Source: Chitinophaga sp. CF118
Lineage (GTDB): Bacteria; Bacteroidota; Bacteroidia; Chitinophagales; Chitinophagaceae
DNA: 64,000 nt
Direction: 5' to 3'
Assembly: GCF_900112615.1 (NCBI RefSeq)
Contig: NZ_FOMK01000008.1
Span: forward strand, 188,011 to 252,010
The notes beneath the pieces were generated by a model, which was not told the DNA's origin, did not search any database, and saw only the letters and a list, made by a program, of their open reading frames with translations. The translations under genes were made by a program, and so were the position numbers. Positions within the stretch are counted from its first letter, which is position 1. Every line of letters starts with the position of its first letter. This document shows, in pieces, positions 17,057 to 25,996 of the stretch.

Positions 17057-18439
17057 ATGAAAAAAATAACCACTGCTTTCTATGTCCTGTTACTGATAGC
17101 AATCATGCCAGTTGTATCCTGCAAAAAGGATGCTGACAACAAGCAAGGCATTTCAACCCCTGCTGAAGGACTGTTGGCATTATCCGACGACGAGATAGCC
17201 AGTATTGCCTTTGCTGAACCTAAAGAATTAACCCCGGAAATGGTGCTTACAATTGCCCGCAATTTCGAGGACTCCATCTCTAAAACCCCACTTTCGAAAG
17301 GTACTTCTCAACCCACATTTAAGATTACCGGCAAATCATATTTCGATGCAAAAGGCCGGAGCATTGCATTATCCACTAAAAGTGCGGATGCTACCACCAT
17401 CCCTGTTTTTAATGTTGCTATAAACAGCGGCAGGAAAACCCGTGTTGCTGTTGTATCCGGTGACGAACGAATGCCTGTGGTCATTGCCTATACAGGCCAG
17501 ATAAAACAGGATGATCCTTTGCTGGCAATCTCGCGTCTGGCCCTCATCGAAAAGGTAAAAGAAGTTGAAAAGCTGGTAGATTCTCTATACACACCTACCA
17601 TCAAAAAATTACAGCAGGAATTCGGAACACTTCCCGATAAGCATGTATATGAATATGTTAAGAACAAAATTGTTTCTAAACATGCCATTCCCGGAACCAA
17701 GAGCAGAAAGGAAATCGGCGCATTATCCGGAATTATATCGCAGATAGGTCCATTAACAATGACCGAATGGGATCAAACCGATCCATTCAACCAGCTGATG
17801 GATGTCGGAAATTGCGATTATCCGGGTGAACGATATCCCGCCGGCTGTTTTGTAGTTGCGGCGGCTCAGATACAGGCCTACTATCGCCCGGCCCTGAATA
17901 TAAATTACTTAGGTAACGTAGTGCCTATTCAATGGGATCCTATTCTGGTTGATCCCTGGGGTGGAGACCTTAGCAGCAATCATCTCACTGCATTTATCAA
18001 GCACGTTTTCGCTGCCTGCGAGACTACCTACAATTGTGAAGGCTCATCAACAACCGATACCAAGGGTATCAACTATCTCAAACAAACAATGAGTGTGGGC
18101 ACGACCACAAGTATGACCGATGTAAAAAGCTCACTGGACCAGTTAAAACTGGTACTGGTTACAGGACACAGGCAGGCTACCGGTGGTGGCACCGTTGGCC
18201 ATGCGTGGGTGATAGACGGATACGCAGTAACCCGGTTAAAACCAGGTGAATCAATTGTGGGAAATGCCGTATGGCAGCGTTACAACATGTATGTTCATTG
18301 TAACCTCGGCTGGGGTGGCGGCGGAACCGGTTACTACCTGGTAGGAAAGGACGCAGCTGGTTATTTGACTTATGAACCCTATGTTGGTCGTGAATATAAT
18401 CTCAACATCAAATACTACCACAACCTCACTAAACTATAG
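17057..18439 (+). CDS. C10-family (streptopain-type) cysteine peptidase, lipoprotein
   Basis: 460 residues from the ATG at 17057, which begins a lipoprotein signal (VVSCKKDADNK). A long pro-region precedes the catalytic domain. WDQTDPFNQ and YPAGCFVVAAAQIQAYY place the nucleophile at Cys264, VGHAWVIDGYAV gives the catalytic His near residue 382, and HCNLGWGGGGTGYYLVG is the C10 closing motif. C10 enzymes such as SpeB and the Bacteroides fragilis Bfp proteases are made as zymogens. Acidic residues after the lipid Cys suggest surface exposure. It is the first gene of a same-strand cluster of four secreted lipoproteins. Confidence 0.88.
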   Translation: MKKITTAFYVLLLIAIMPVVSCKKDADNKQGISTPAEGLLALSDDEIASIAFAEPKELTPEMVLTIARNFEDSISKTPLSKGTSQPTFKITGKSYFDAKGRSIALSTKSADATTIPVFNVAINSGRKTRVAVVSGDERMPVVIAYTGQIKQDDPLLAISRLALIEKVKEVEKLVDSLYTPTIKKLQQEFGTLPDKHVYEYVKNKIVSKHAIPGTKSRKEIGALSGIISQIGPLTMTEWDQTDPFNQLMDVGNCDYPGERYPAGCFVVAAAQIQAYYRPALNINYLGNVVPIQWDPILVDPWGGDLSSNHLTAFIKHVFAACETTYNCEGSSTTDTKGINYLKQTMSVGTTTSMTDVKSSLDQLKLVLVTGHRQATGGGTVGHAWVIDGYAVTRLKPGESIVGNAVWQRYNMYVHCNLGWGGGGTGYYLVGKDAAGYLTYEPYVGREYNLNIKYYHNLTKL

Positions 18440-18467
18440 TCCATCATCTAATCTCAAAAAAATCATT

Positions 18468-19424
18468 ATGAAAAAAACTCTCACCTATTTGTTCGTTTTA
18501 CTAATGGGAATTGGCTACACGTTTGTAGCCTGTAACAAAGAAAATAAAAGTGAAACGCCCGTTGAAACCATTGTCAGAACTGATTCCACACGCGACTTTG
18601 GAAGTTTAACCCCAACAACAGTAAATGTTAGCAACAACCGGGCAAATATCTATTTTGTCCAAACTCCGCTGGTATTTACCCTGGATCTCAGAGAAAAAGG
18701 CAGCAAGCAGTATCTCGACCTGATCAATACCGCTATTAAGAAAGACATACCTGTAGCCATTTCTATTTATAAACATGGTGGTATAGGAAGTATGCTGGAA
18801 ATAGCAGGTGTTAAAGATGCTCCGCTCCAGGCGCTTGAAAAATTTGCCGTTGACTACTCGCCGAAGAAACCCCTGCTGATCAGCAAGGAAGAAGATATTG
18901 TACCAATTCCCACTGAGGCATTAATGAACCTGATGTTCACTGCCTGTCAAAGTGATCCTGTTCAAACATTTGCCTATAAAGCAGACGGTTGTTATGCCAG
19001 GGCACATGAAATGCGCAAAGTGCTGGAAGATAACGGATACGCCTGCGGAAAACTGTTTATCTATGCTTCTTCAAGCCCATTGGCAGTAAGTGTTTCGTCA
19101 TCCTGCTGTCAAACCTGGAGCTTCCATGTTGCACCATTGGTAAGATTCTATGATGCATCCGGTGTAGCGCAGGTCCGCATATTTGATCCATCCCTGTTTT
19201 CAACTCCTGTGACCAAGGACCAATGGTTCGCAGCATGCAAAAGCAGCTGTTTCCCTGGTGCTAACATAGGCTCTACATTCCTGGCACAACCTTATGTTTA
19301 TAACAGGGCAACGAATGGCTCTATCGCCAGAGATAACAATTATTCAAAAACACAATGTACATTAAATGCATATGCTGGTTATAGTGGTGGATGTTTCTCG
19401 CTTCCAGGTGCATGTAGCTGGTAA
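18468..19424 (+). CDS. Protein-glutamine glutaminase homologue, lipoprotein
   Basis: 318 residues from the ATG at 18468 (lipobox TFVACNKENK). After a pro-region of about 150 residues the C-terminal domain contains DGCYARAHEMRKVL, then CCQTWSFHVAPLV and IFDPSLFSTPVTKDQW. These correspond closely to the Cys-His-Asp region of the Chryseobacterium protein glutaminase, and many Cys residues suggest the same disulfide-rich fold. That enzyme deamidates glutamine side chains in proteins and needs proteolytic removal of its pro-region. The start is 28 bp after the C10 gene's stop, so co-transcription is likely, and the neighbouring peptidases are candidate activators. Confidence 0.85.
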   Translation: MKKTLTYLFVLLMGIGYTFVACNKENKSETPVETIVRTDSTRDFGSLTPTTVNVSNNRANIYFVQTPLVFTLDLREKGSKQYLDLINTAIKKDIPVAISIYKHGGIGSMLEIAGVKDAPLQALEKFAVDYSPKKPLLISKEEDIVPIPTEALMNLMFTACQSDPVQTFAYKADGCYARAHEMRKVLEDNGYACGKLFIYASSSPLAVSVSSSCCQTWSFHVAPLVRFYDASGVAQVRIFDPSLFSTPVTKDQWFAACKSSCFPGANIGSTFLAQPYVYNRATNGSIARDNNYSKTQCTLNAYAGYSGGCFSLPGACSW

Positions 19425-19447
19425 ATTACTTTTTGAATAATAACAGG

Positions 19448-19468
19448 AGCCGGCTTTTTCAGCCGGTT
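19448..19468 (+). terminator. Hairpin between the glutaminase and C11 genes
   Basis: Stem agccggct/agccggtt with loop ttttc and no T tract after it. It may attenuate transcription into the C11 gene or stabilise the upstream mRNA rather than terminate fully. Confidence 0.4.
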
Positions 19469-19492
19469 CTTGCACATCATAAATTATTTAGG

Positions 19493-20608
19493 ATGAATAC
19501 AGTCTTTCACTTAAAACTGGCCCTGATTTCTTTATTGTTAGTGTTTTTTTACGCTTGTAAAAAAGAGACTGCAGATCCGGAACCCGCTATTCCTGAACGA
19601 TCCGTTTTGATTTATATCGGTGCAAATAACAACCTGCACGACGATGCCCTGATAACTATGGAGCATATAGTTGAGGGGGCAAAATCTGTTACCGGCGGTA
19701 GCCTGGTTGTTTATTTAAAAACACAATTCAATTCCTGCCTCCTGAAGATAGGTACAGGCAAATCAAATGTGCGGATTGATACGATAAAGCAATACGCCTC
19801 AGGCAATTCTTCAGATCCGGATTTTATGCGTAAAGTAATTCAGGATGCAAGAGTGAGCGCGCCAGCCAGATCATACGGTCTTGTACTATGGTCGCATGCG
19901 ACTGGATGGGAACCAGCAGACAAAGTGCATACCGAATCATTCGGATCAGACGACTTCAGGGAAATGGATATCAAAGATTTAAAGGATGCCTTGCCTGATG
20001 ACTGGGAGTATATTATGTTTGACGCCTGTTCCATGTCTTCAGTAGAAGTCGTATATGAGCTGAAGGGAAAATCCAAATATATACTGGCATCCCCGTCAGA
20101 AGTGCTAAGTAGCAGTTTCCCATATGACAGAATTTTGCCTCACCTCTTCGAACAGGAGGAAGGGCTTAAAACCGTTGCCAGTAAATTTATCGGTTATTAC
20201 AAAGAACAATCAGATCTGTATGCTTCGGCAACGGTAGCCCTCATCAACCCGAAGGAAGTAGAGAGGATGGCTGCGCTAACGAAAGAACTGCTGGATAGGA
20301 AAAGACCTGTATTCCCTTATAGCCTTGATAATGTTCAGGTCATGGACTTTGATGAAGGCGGACTTGTAACATACGATTTCATGGACTTCCTGGAAAATAA
20401 TTATGAGGAATCTGACCTGCTGGCCTTGAAAGAACAACTTGCAAAAGTTGTACTTTATAAAGATCATACAGACAAATTCTTTGATGTTCCGATAAAAAGT
20501 TATTGCGGATTAAGCATCTATTCTCCTACAGCGAATGATCCATATACAAACTATTACACCACACTAAACTGGTCATCAGCCAGTGACTGGTATCTGCTTT
20601 TTCAGTAG
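19493..20608 (+). CDS. C11-family (clostripain-type) cysteine peptidase, lipoprotein
   Basis: 371 residues from the ATG at 19493, giving the lipoprotein signal (VFFYACKKETAD). Family motifs in order: VLIYIGANNNLHDD, the catalytic His in LVLWSHATGW, the nucleophile Cys in YIMFDACSMSSVEVVYEL, and LASPSEVLSSSFPYDRIL. C11 enzymes usually cut after Arg or Lys, and in Bacteroides fragilis the C11 enzyme fragipain activates a secreted zymogen. A similar role towards the adjacent C10 and glutaminase zymogens is a reasonable inference. It lies 21 bp upstream of the pseudo-C10 gene. Confidence 0.87.
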   Translation: MNTVFHLKLALISLLLVFFYACKKETADPEPAIPERSVLIYIGANNNLHDDALITMEHIVEGAKSVTGGSLVVYLKTQFNSCLLKIGTGKSNVRIDTIKQYASGNSSDPDFMRKVIQDARVSAPARSYGLVLWSHATGWEPADKVHTESFGSDDFREMDIKDLKDALPDDWEYIMFDACSMSSVEVVYELKGKSKYILASPSEVLSSSFPYDRILPHLFEQEEGLKTVASKFIGYYKEQSDLYASATVALINPKEVERMAALTKELLDRKRPVFPYSLDNVQVMDFDEGGLVTYDFMDFLENNYEESDLLALKEQLAKVVLYKDHTDKFFDVPIKSYCGLSIYSPTANDPYTNYYTTLNWSSASDWYLLFQ

Positions 20609-20629
20609 ATATTTTAAACCTATGTTATC

Positions 20630-22000
20630 ATGAAAAAAACACTCCTTTTAATGTCAGTAGCAACTGCCGGTTTATTTGCATGTAATAAACAGAATGCAGA
20701 CGTCAACAATGTTACACCCAACAATAAGATCACATTAAGTGAGCCGGAATATAAAAGTCTTTACTATGATAGTCTGAAAGAAATTCCGGAAGACCAGGTT
20801 ATTTCCCTTGTAAGTGACTTTTTAAACAACACAAAGAAAAAGGTAGGCACGAAGTCAACAGTTACAATAAAGAATGTTTCTGTTAAACCTTTTGCAATAC
20901 CTACGAAATCAACTGCCCGTTCTGCTGCACCACTTTATAATGTAACCACCGTTAGTAACACCGGTGACACGAGCGTTGCAGTAATTTCAGCTTACGCAAG
21001 ATGTCCGCAAATCATTGCTTTTGTAAACGGAGGTAAGAATCTGAATGCACCCGAAACACCGGAAGCTGTAAAAATGCTGTTGAACTCATCGCTGCTGGCT
21101 TACGAGGATTATCAAAAACAGGCAGATAAGGTTACAGATTCGTTGAAAGTCGCAGCTACCGGAAAGATAGCAGCTTCTCTGGCAGTAACTGAATCAGAAG
21201 TAAATCTTGCGCAGGTGAAAAGCCGGATTGCAATAGCAGGAAACCCGGCAACAAAAGCAACGTTGGAGAAAAATCCTATCAGCACGCGGCCAAGTCACAC
21301 GATTTTTGCCAATTATATGCCCATCATGCTAACTGCATGGGGCCAGGGTATGCCATATAACAGGACGATGCCACAGAGCTGTCCTGATAACTGGTTATGG
21401 GATTACCGTTATGCTATCAGTTCCGCCAGTATTGCTATTGCTCAGGTGCTGGCCTTTTATGAGGTGCCAATAACAATGTATGGTTATAACATGGACTGGT
21501 ATTACCTCACAGAAAATAAAGAAATATGGGAAGAAACCGATTATTTTGGTGCTTATGTCCAGGATCCGCTTTTAAGACGGAACATGGTAGCAGAACTCAT
21601 GCGTGGGGTAACAGCAGAAGCAGGTATCACCTATACCTGCACAGGCAGTTCAACAAATATCACTACTGTAAGAAACTACCTGAATGCCAAAGAGGTAACC
21701 CTGGGTACAGAAACAACTTATAATTTCCCGGCTATCAGAAGTTCCATTGCCGACCTCAAACTTGTATTGATGTATGGACAAACGGCGCAATCACAAGGTC
21801 ACTGGTGGTTGATAGATGGTGCGATGGTGACCCGTATTACAGGAACTGTTTCACCCGATTTCAATTTTGTACATGTAAACATGGGGCTTGGTGAAACATA
21901 TAATGGTTATTACCTGATGGGAGATAACAGGTTTGAGACAGGATTTGCTACTTTCCAACAGGGCTTTAAGCTTTATCCAAATATTGTTAGAAGATACTAG
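20630..22000 (+). CDS. C10-like lipoprotein lacking the catalytic Cys (pseudo-peptidase)
   Basis: 456 residues with a lipoprotein signal (TAGLFACNKQNADV), homologous along its length to the C10 peptidase at 17057. In the block aligned with AGCFVVAAAQ the sequence is ISSASIAIAQ, so the nucleophile position is Ser265. The His motif is kept (GHWWLIDGAMVTR), but the closing motif NLGWGG has become NMGLGE, losing the Trp. It should not be a Cys peptidase. It may be an inhibitor, a chaperone for the neighbouring enzymes or a binding protein. It is the last gene of the cluster, before a strong terminator. Confidence 0.78.
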   Translation: MKKTLLLMSVATAGLFACNKQNADVNNVTPNNKITLSEPEYKSLYYDSLKEIPEDQVISLVSDFLNNTKKKVGTKSTVTIKNVSVKPFAIPTKSTARSAAPLYNVTTVSNTGDTSVAVISAYARCPQIIAFVNGGKNLNAPETPEAVKMLLNSSLLAYEDYQKQADKVTDSLKVAATGKIAASLAVTESEVNLAQVKSRIAIAGNPATKATLEKNPISTRPSHTIFANYMPIMLTAWGQGMPYNRTMPQSCPDNWLWDYRYAISSASIAIAQVLAFYEVPITMYGYNMDWYYLTENKEIWEETDYFGAYVQDPLLRRNMVAELMRGVTAEAGITYTCTGSSTNITTVRNYLNAKEVTLGTETTYNFPAIRSSIADLKLVLMYGQTAQSQGHWWLIDGAMVTRITGTVSPDFNFVHVNMGLGETYNGYYLMGDNRFETGFATFQQGFKLYPNIVRRY

Positions 22001-22009
22001 CATTAAAAT

Positions 22010-22044
22010 AAAAAAGCCTGTATCACTTCGATACAGGCTTTTTT
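22010..22044 (+). terminator. Bidirectional intrinsic terminator
   Basis: Arms aaaaaagcctgtatc and gatacaggctttttt with loop acttc. It separates the convergent pseudo-C10 gene and the minus-strand lipoprotein, whose stop codon touches the T tract. Confidence 0.88.
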
Positions 22045-22553
22045 TATAACGTTATTTTTATAATGATGTTGGTGCCCGACTTTTGAACTGTATACTGATG
22101 TTCTGCAATCACAGGATCCTGTACTTTGATAACATATGGCTTACATCTGTTATCTGTTTTTTCTTCTGTGTTGTTGTATGACAGTGTTGTTGTTGTTACA
22201 TCAGGGATGCTGACGGTATATTTAAATTCACCTTTTTTAAGATCTTCAATATGGAACTTTAAAGATCCATACAAATCGCTACCGGCGTTTGTTACAATAG
22301 TACCTGTTGTCTCAGGCACCTCTGATGAACCCTGAGTAATCTTTATTGTTCCGCTTTCAATGTTTTTTGATATAAGAATATTCTCTCCTGTTTGTTTATC
22401 CAGAAATATCAACCCTACCTGAACCGGGGGGGCTTCGTTATTCTCGCAGGGAGTTTGATTGGATTTATGGCATCCGGGTGCCGCAAAAACAAGCGCAATA
22501 AATATCAGTGGCAGATAAAAAAGCTTTCTTGTTGGCATTCTGTTGTTTTTCAT
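22044..22553 (-). CDS. Lipoprotein of unknown function
   Basis: 169 residues; the N-terminus MPTRKLFYLPLIFIALVFAAPGCHKS is a lipoprotein signal. The start may be the ATG at MPTRK rather than MKNNR. The mature part is beta-rich (VQVGLIFLDKQTGENILISK, LKKGEFKYTVSIPDVTTTTLSYN) and resembles small surface-exposed immunoglobulin-like Bacteroidota lipoproteins, with no specific family recognised. It is followed on the same strand, upstream, by a second small lipoprotein 23 bp away, so the two are likely one operon. Confidence 0.6.
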   Translation of the reverse strand: MKNNRMPTRKLFYLPLIFIALVFAAPGCHKSNQTPCENNEAPPVQVGLIFLDKQTGENILISKNIESGTIKITQGSSEVPETTGTIVTNAGSDLYGSLKFHIEDLKKGEFKYTVSIPDVTTTTLSYNNTEEKTDNRCKPYVIKVQDPVIAEHQYTVQKSGTNIIIKITL

Positions 22554-22576
22554 GTGGTGTATTTTATAATATGGGA

Positions 22577-22957
22577 TTATTTTTGCCAGGCCTTTCTGAA
22601 TGTCGCAATCTCAGCTTCCGAAGCAGTTGCTACTGCTGTGATCTGTCCACTTCCATTATTCTGTATGAAGAACTTGAGGGGAATGAAGTGCTTTTGGCTT
22701 TCCAGTATTGCCTCATAGTACAGATCTCCATATGCTACACTTCTGTCAAATTTGAAGAAAGAAGCATATTGTACTAAAGCAATTTTGTATGAAGTCCCGG
22801 ATTCCGGTGAAATAGTACTTACGGCTGTTATAAGCGAATAAGAACTTTTAATAACTGTTGTATCTGGCTGTGGCAGCACTTTCATTGTTGTAATGTTTGG
22901 CTTTTTACAGGCAACAGTCAAGGTTAAGACTAGGGAGCACAGAAAATTAATATGCAT
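22577..22957 (-). CDS. Small lipoprotein of unknown function
   Basis: 126 residues with a lipoprotein signal (LVLTLTVACKKPN). The C-terminal half (SYKIALVQYASFFKFDRSVAYGDLYYEAILESQKHF broken into strands) suggests a small alpha/beta fold; no family was recognised. It is the first gene of a two-gene unit with 22044-22553. Confidence 0.55.
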   Translation of the reverse strand: MHINFLCSLVLTLTVACKKPNITTMKVLPQPDTTVIKSSYSLITAVSTISPESGTSYKIALVQYASFFKFDRSVAYGDLYYEAILESQKHFIPLKFFIQNNGSGQITAVATASEAEIATFRKAWQK

Positions 22958-23268
22958 ATGCTGGGTTTACAAGGTTGATGATACTAAATTAAGGCTTTTA
23001 ATGCATATATATCGAATTTATCCAACCATTTTATCTTATAGGAGCCTGCAAATACCATCAATCATACAAATGGTTTTCGAGCTTCTTTTACGAAAGAATC
23101 GAGCAAATAATTGTAATGTCTTAATTAAAACTTTTATGATATCAACAGGTGGGAATATATCAATTTACACCATTCCATCTCATAATACTTCGGTTAAAAT
23201 CTTCGATACAATAAAGCTGAGAAGCCCTGTTGCGATGGCACGTAGTGAGATGGCTTTTTAAATCTCTA
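22958..23268. other. Intergenic, no gene recognised
   Basis: AT-rich spacer between the start of the minus-strand lipoprotein unit and the end of the TonB-dependent receptor gene. No homology or strong hairpin was seen. Confidence 0.4.
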
Positions 23269-25776
23269 TCAATCGCGATTTCCCTCTTTCCGGCTTCTGA
23301 AAACCTGGCCTTCCTTCCGGGTAAATTTGTAACTAAAGCTAAGCCTGAACCTTGTAGCATTAAAATTGTCGGTTTGGTCTATGATGTAATTTTCCCCGGT
23401 AGCCACTGACCTTATCTTGCGGGAGTTCAAAACGTTGGTTCCGTCCAGGGTTAGCGTCCCCTTATCTTTGAGCACGTTTTTGCTTAACCCTAATGAGAGG
23501 TAGTGGTAAGGTCTTGTATGTCTTTGTGCATTGTTGCCAGGGCCCTGCAAATCATACCTGGCCTGAAACGCTAATCTCCAGGGTAGCTTAACACGTATAT
23601 TGATCCTGCCATTCCAGGAAGTGTTTGTAAAATCAAAATCAGTTTCTTTATAGTAACCAGTTTGCCTGAACCCGTAAACGCCGAACTGGCCGTTAAGGGT
23701 TAACCATTTTACAGGATCATAAATAGCGGATAACTCAAAACCGTAACGGTTTTCCTTGTCCAGATTGAACGGCATTGTTATAAAGGTGCCTTTATCGTTA
23801 TGATAGGTGTACTGCTCAATGGGTGCTGTCGTGAAATGTGCATATATCGTCGGGTTGAAAGTAAACTTATCCCATTGCCTCAATAATGCAAGTTCAATGA
23901 CATTGGTGTAAGAAGGGTTTAAGTCAGGGTTCCCAACAAATTGTGCATTGAAATCCGTTAGTTCATTGAAGGGGTATAAATACCATAATTCCGGCCGGTT
24001 GATCCGCTTTGCATAACTCATTTGAAGAGTCGATTCTTTACCTATTGCATAGCTCAGATTTATGGTTGCGAATATCCTGCCATAATACTTCCCTTTATTA
24101 AAAATGCCTCCCCTGTCCCGGATTCCGATTTGCGTCCATTCGTATCTTAAGCCCAGAAGGTAATTGAACTGGCCAGATTTGCTCCGGTATTGCGCATAGG
24201 CGCTCCAGATGCTTTCATTATAATTCAGCTTATTGTCGATATTATCAAATGTTACCCAATCCTTGTCAAGGCCTTGCTCCGCCCTGAAATCGCTTGACAC
24301 AGATCTGTTTTCTCCTTTAAGGCCTAATTCCAGAATCGATTTATTTTTAAAAGGGTTTACTATATCCGACTGTATGACCAGGTCTTTGCTGGCCCCGATA
24401 GAAGTTGTTCTGATGGGATGCAAACCGGTAACTACAGGAAATGTTTTTTGGGTCAACAGGTTCCAGGTTTTATCACTGTTCCAGAAGTCGTATTGCAGAT
24501 CAATCGTGAACTTTTTGCCCTCTTTATCAAAAGTCCTCGTATAGTTTGATTCCAGTTGATTATAACTGCGGACTTCTTTGGATCTCCCGTTCCGGGTTAT
24601 GCTGCTGTCGATGCCCGTACTCCCAAAATCATAATCCAGGGTTGTCCCGTCTATATCCTTTGTGGCATTTCTAAAGAATGCCAATGTAAAGGTGTTCCGC
24701 GGATTAATGAAGTAGTCCCCTCCGAAATAAACAAGCCTGCCATCATCATGCCTGTTTTCATGTTGCACCTTGCTGAGCGAGGCAGCCGTAATACCTGTTG
24801 TCGTTTGTTTCGTGGTATACAACCCTACATAATCCGAATAGCGGCCGCCCAACGTAGCAAACAGGTTCAGTTTGCCTGTTTTGTAGTTCAGGTTAGCATT
24901 CAGGTTATAATCGTTGGGAACACCTAATACCAACCTGGCCTGGCCGCTAAGCCCTTCTTTTATATTTTTTTTGAGCACAATATTGATAATCCCGGCAGAG
25001 CCGGCAGCATCATAACGGGCAGAGGGGCTGGTTATAATTTCTATCTTTGCAATACTGGCAGCTGGAATTTGTGTCATCACATTGCCGAGTGTAAGCCCCG
25101 AGCGTCTCCCGTTTATCAGGACAGTTACGTTGCTGTTGCCCCTCAGCCTGACAGCGCCGCCTGGTTCAACCGCAACTGAAGGTATGCCGTTCAAAATGTC
25201 ACCAGCTGAGCCACTTTGGGACAATATGTCTTTACCGATCAAATATACTTTCTTGTCAGGCCTCAGCTCCAGTCCGGATTTTTCGCCGGTCACTACCACC
25301 TCGTTGAGAGAGGCAGTACCTTCTTTCATAGGTAGCGTGCCCAATTCCAACTTTGCCGTTATGCCAGTCACCGTTAGTGATTGTGTATACGCCTGGTACC
25401 CCATGTAAGTAATTTCCAATACATAATTGGCCGGTGGCAATGAATCGATTTTAAAATACCCGTTCTGGCCGGTCAATGAGGCCACTATTGTTTTTCCTGC
25501 ACTGTCTTTAACTATCACCGGGGCATAAATTACAGGCTCTCCTGTCTTTTCGTTCATCACTTTGCCTGAAATAGAACTTTTACCCGGGTTGCCCTGGCCG
25601 GCGATTGATGGCTGCTGCCCATAAAGGGCAAAAGGATAAATGTATGTGGTCATACCTATAATCAAAAGGAAAGTCTGAATTGTCTTTCCGGATATAATTG
25701 GATAAAGCCTTTGCCCGATCCGGGAACACTTGTTTGCAGGGTATAAGGTGGACATAGTTGTTCTGGAATGTTTCAA
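23269..25776 (-). CDS. TonB-dependent outer-membrane receptor
   Basis: 835 residues (the start may be the Met at residue 8). A signal peptide near residues 33-54 is followed by a carboxypeptidase-regulatory-like beta sandwich (SISGKVMNEKTGEPVIYAPV), the plug domain (LNEVVVTGEKSGLELRPDKKVYLIGKDI broken by loops; NVTVLINGRRSG) and a long beta-barrel with LNLNANYKTG-type strands to the C-terminus (FRLSFSYKF). This is the stand-alone outer-membrane beta-barrel type, without a SusD partner. It imports or signals an unknown ligand through TonB. It is divergent from the LytS/LytTR pair, which probably controls it. Confidence 0.88.
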   Translation of the reverse strand: MKHSRTTMSTLYPANKCSRIGQRLYPIISGKTIQTFLLIIGMTTYIYPFALYGQQPSIAGQGNPGKSSISGKVMNEKTGEPVIYAPVIVKDSAGKTIVASLTGQNGYFKIDSLPPANYVLEITYMGYQAYTQSLTVTGITAKLELGTLPMKEGTASLNEVVVTGEKSGLELRPDKKVYLIGKDILSQSGSAGDILNGIPSVAVEPGGAVRLRGNSNVTVLINGRRSGLTLGNVMTQIPAASIAKIEIITSPSARYDAAGSAGIINIVLKKNIKEGLSGQARLVLGVPNDYNLNANLNYKTGKLNLFATLGGRYSDYVGLYTTKQTTTGITAASLSKVQHENRHDDGRLVYFGGDYFINPRNTFTLAFFRNATKDIDGTTLDYDFGSTGIDSSITRNGRSKEVRSYNQLESNYTRTFDKEGKKFTIDLQYDFWNSDKTWNLLTQKTFPVVTGLHPIRTTSIGASKDLVIQSDIVNPFKNKSILELGLKGENRSVSSDFRAEQGLDKDWVTFDNIDNKLNYNESIWSAYAQYRSKSGQFNYLLGLRYEWTQIGIRDRGGIFNKGKYYGRIFATINLSYAIGKESTLQMSYAKRINRPELWYLYPFNELTDFNAQFVGNPDLNPSYTNVIELALLRQWDKFTFNPTIYAHFTTAPIEQYTYHNDKGTFITMPFNLDKENRYGFELSAIYDPVKWLTLNGQFGVYGFRQTGYYKETDFDFTNTSWNGRINIRVKLPWRLAFQARYDLQGPGNNAQRHTRPYHYLSLGLSKNVLKDKGTLTLDGTNVLNSRKIRSVATGENYIIDQTDNFNATRFRLSFSYKFTRKEGQVFRSRKEGNRD

Positions 25777-25855
25777 TGCAAATGAACACCATTAAAACAG
25801 CCGCTTCACAGGATTTTGCCAAACAACAAATTGCAAACCCTATAAAGCCTGGTTG

Positions 25856-25912
25856 AACCGTTTTTTTTTGAATACAGTATGAAAATGTGCTGAAAACGGT
25901 TCAAAAACGGTT
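25856..25912. promoter_or_regulatory. Candidate LytTR operator: three accgtt boxes
   Basis: accgtttttt lies on the plus strand (25856) and the reverse form aaacggtt occurs twice as direct repeats (25893-25901 and 25904-25912, 11 bp apart). These fit the published LytTR-type consensus [TA][AC][CA]GTTN[AT][TG], in the region between the receptor gene and the sensor pair. Confidence 0.5.
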
Positions 25913-25996
25913 GTTTGTCGAAAAGTTGCAATGTAAAATGTCAAAACACTAATTTTGGTTTGATAAAAAAGTTACGCGAACAGACTAATAACAGTA

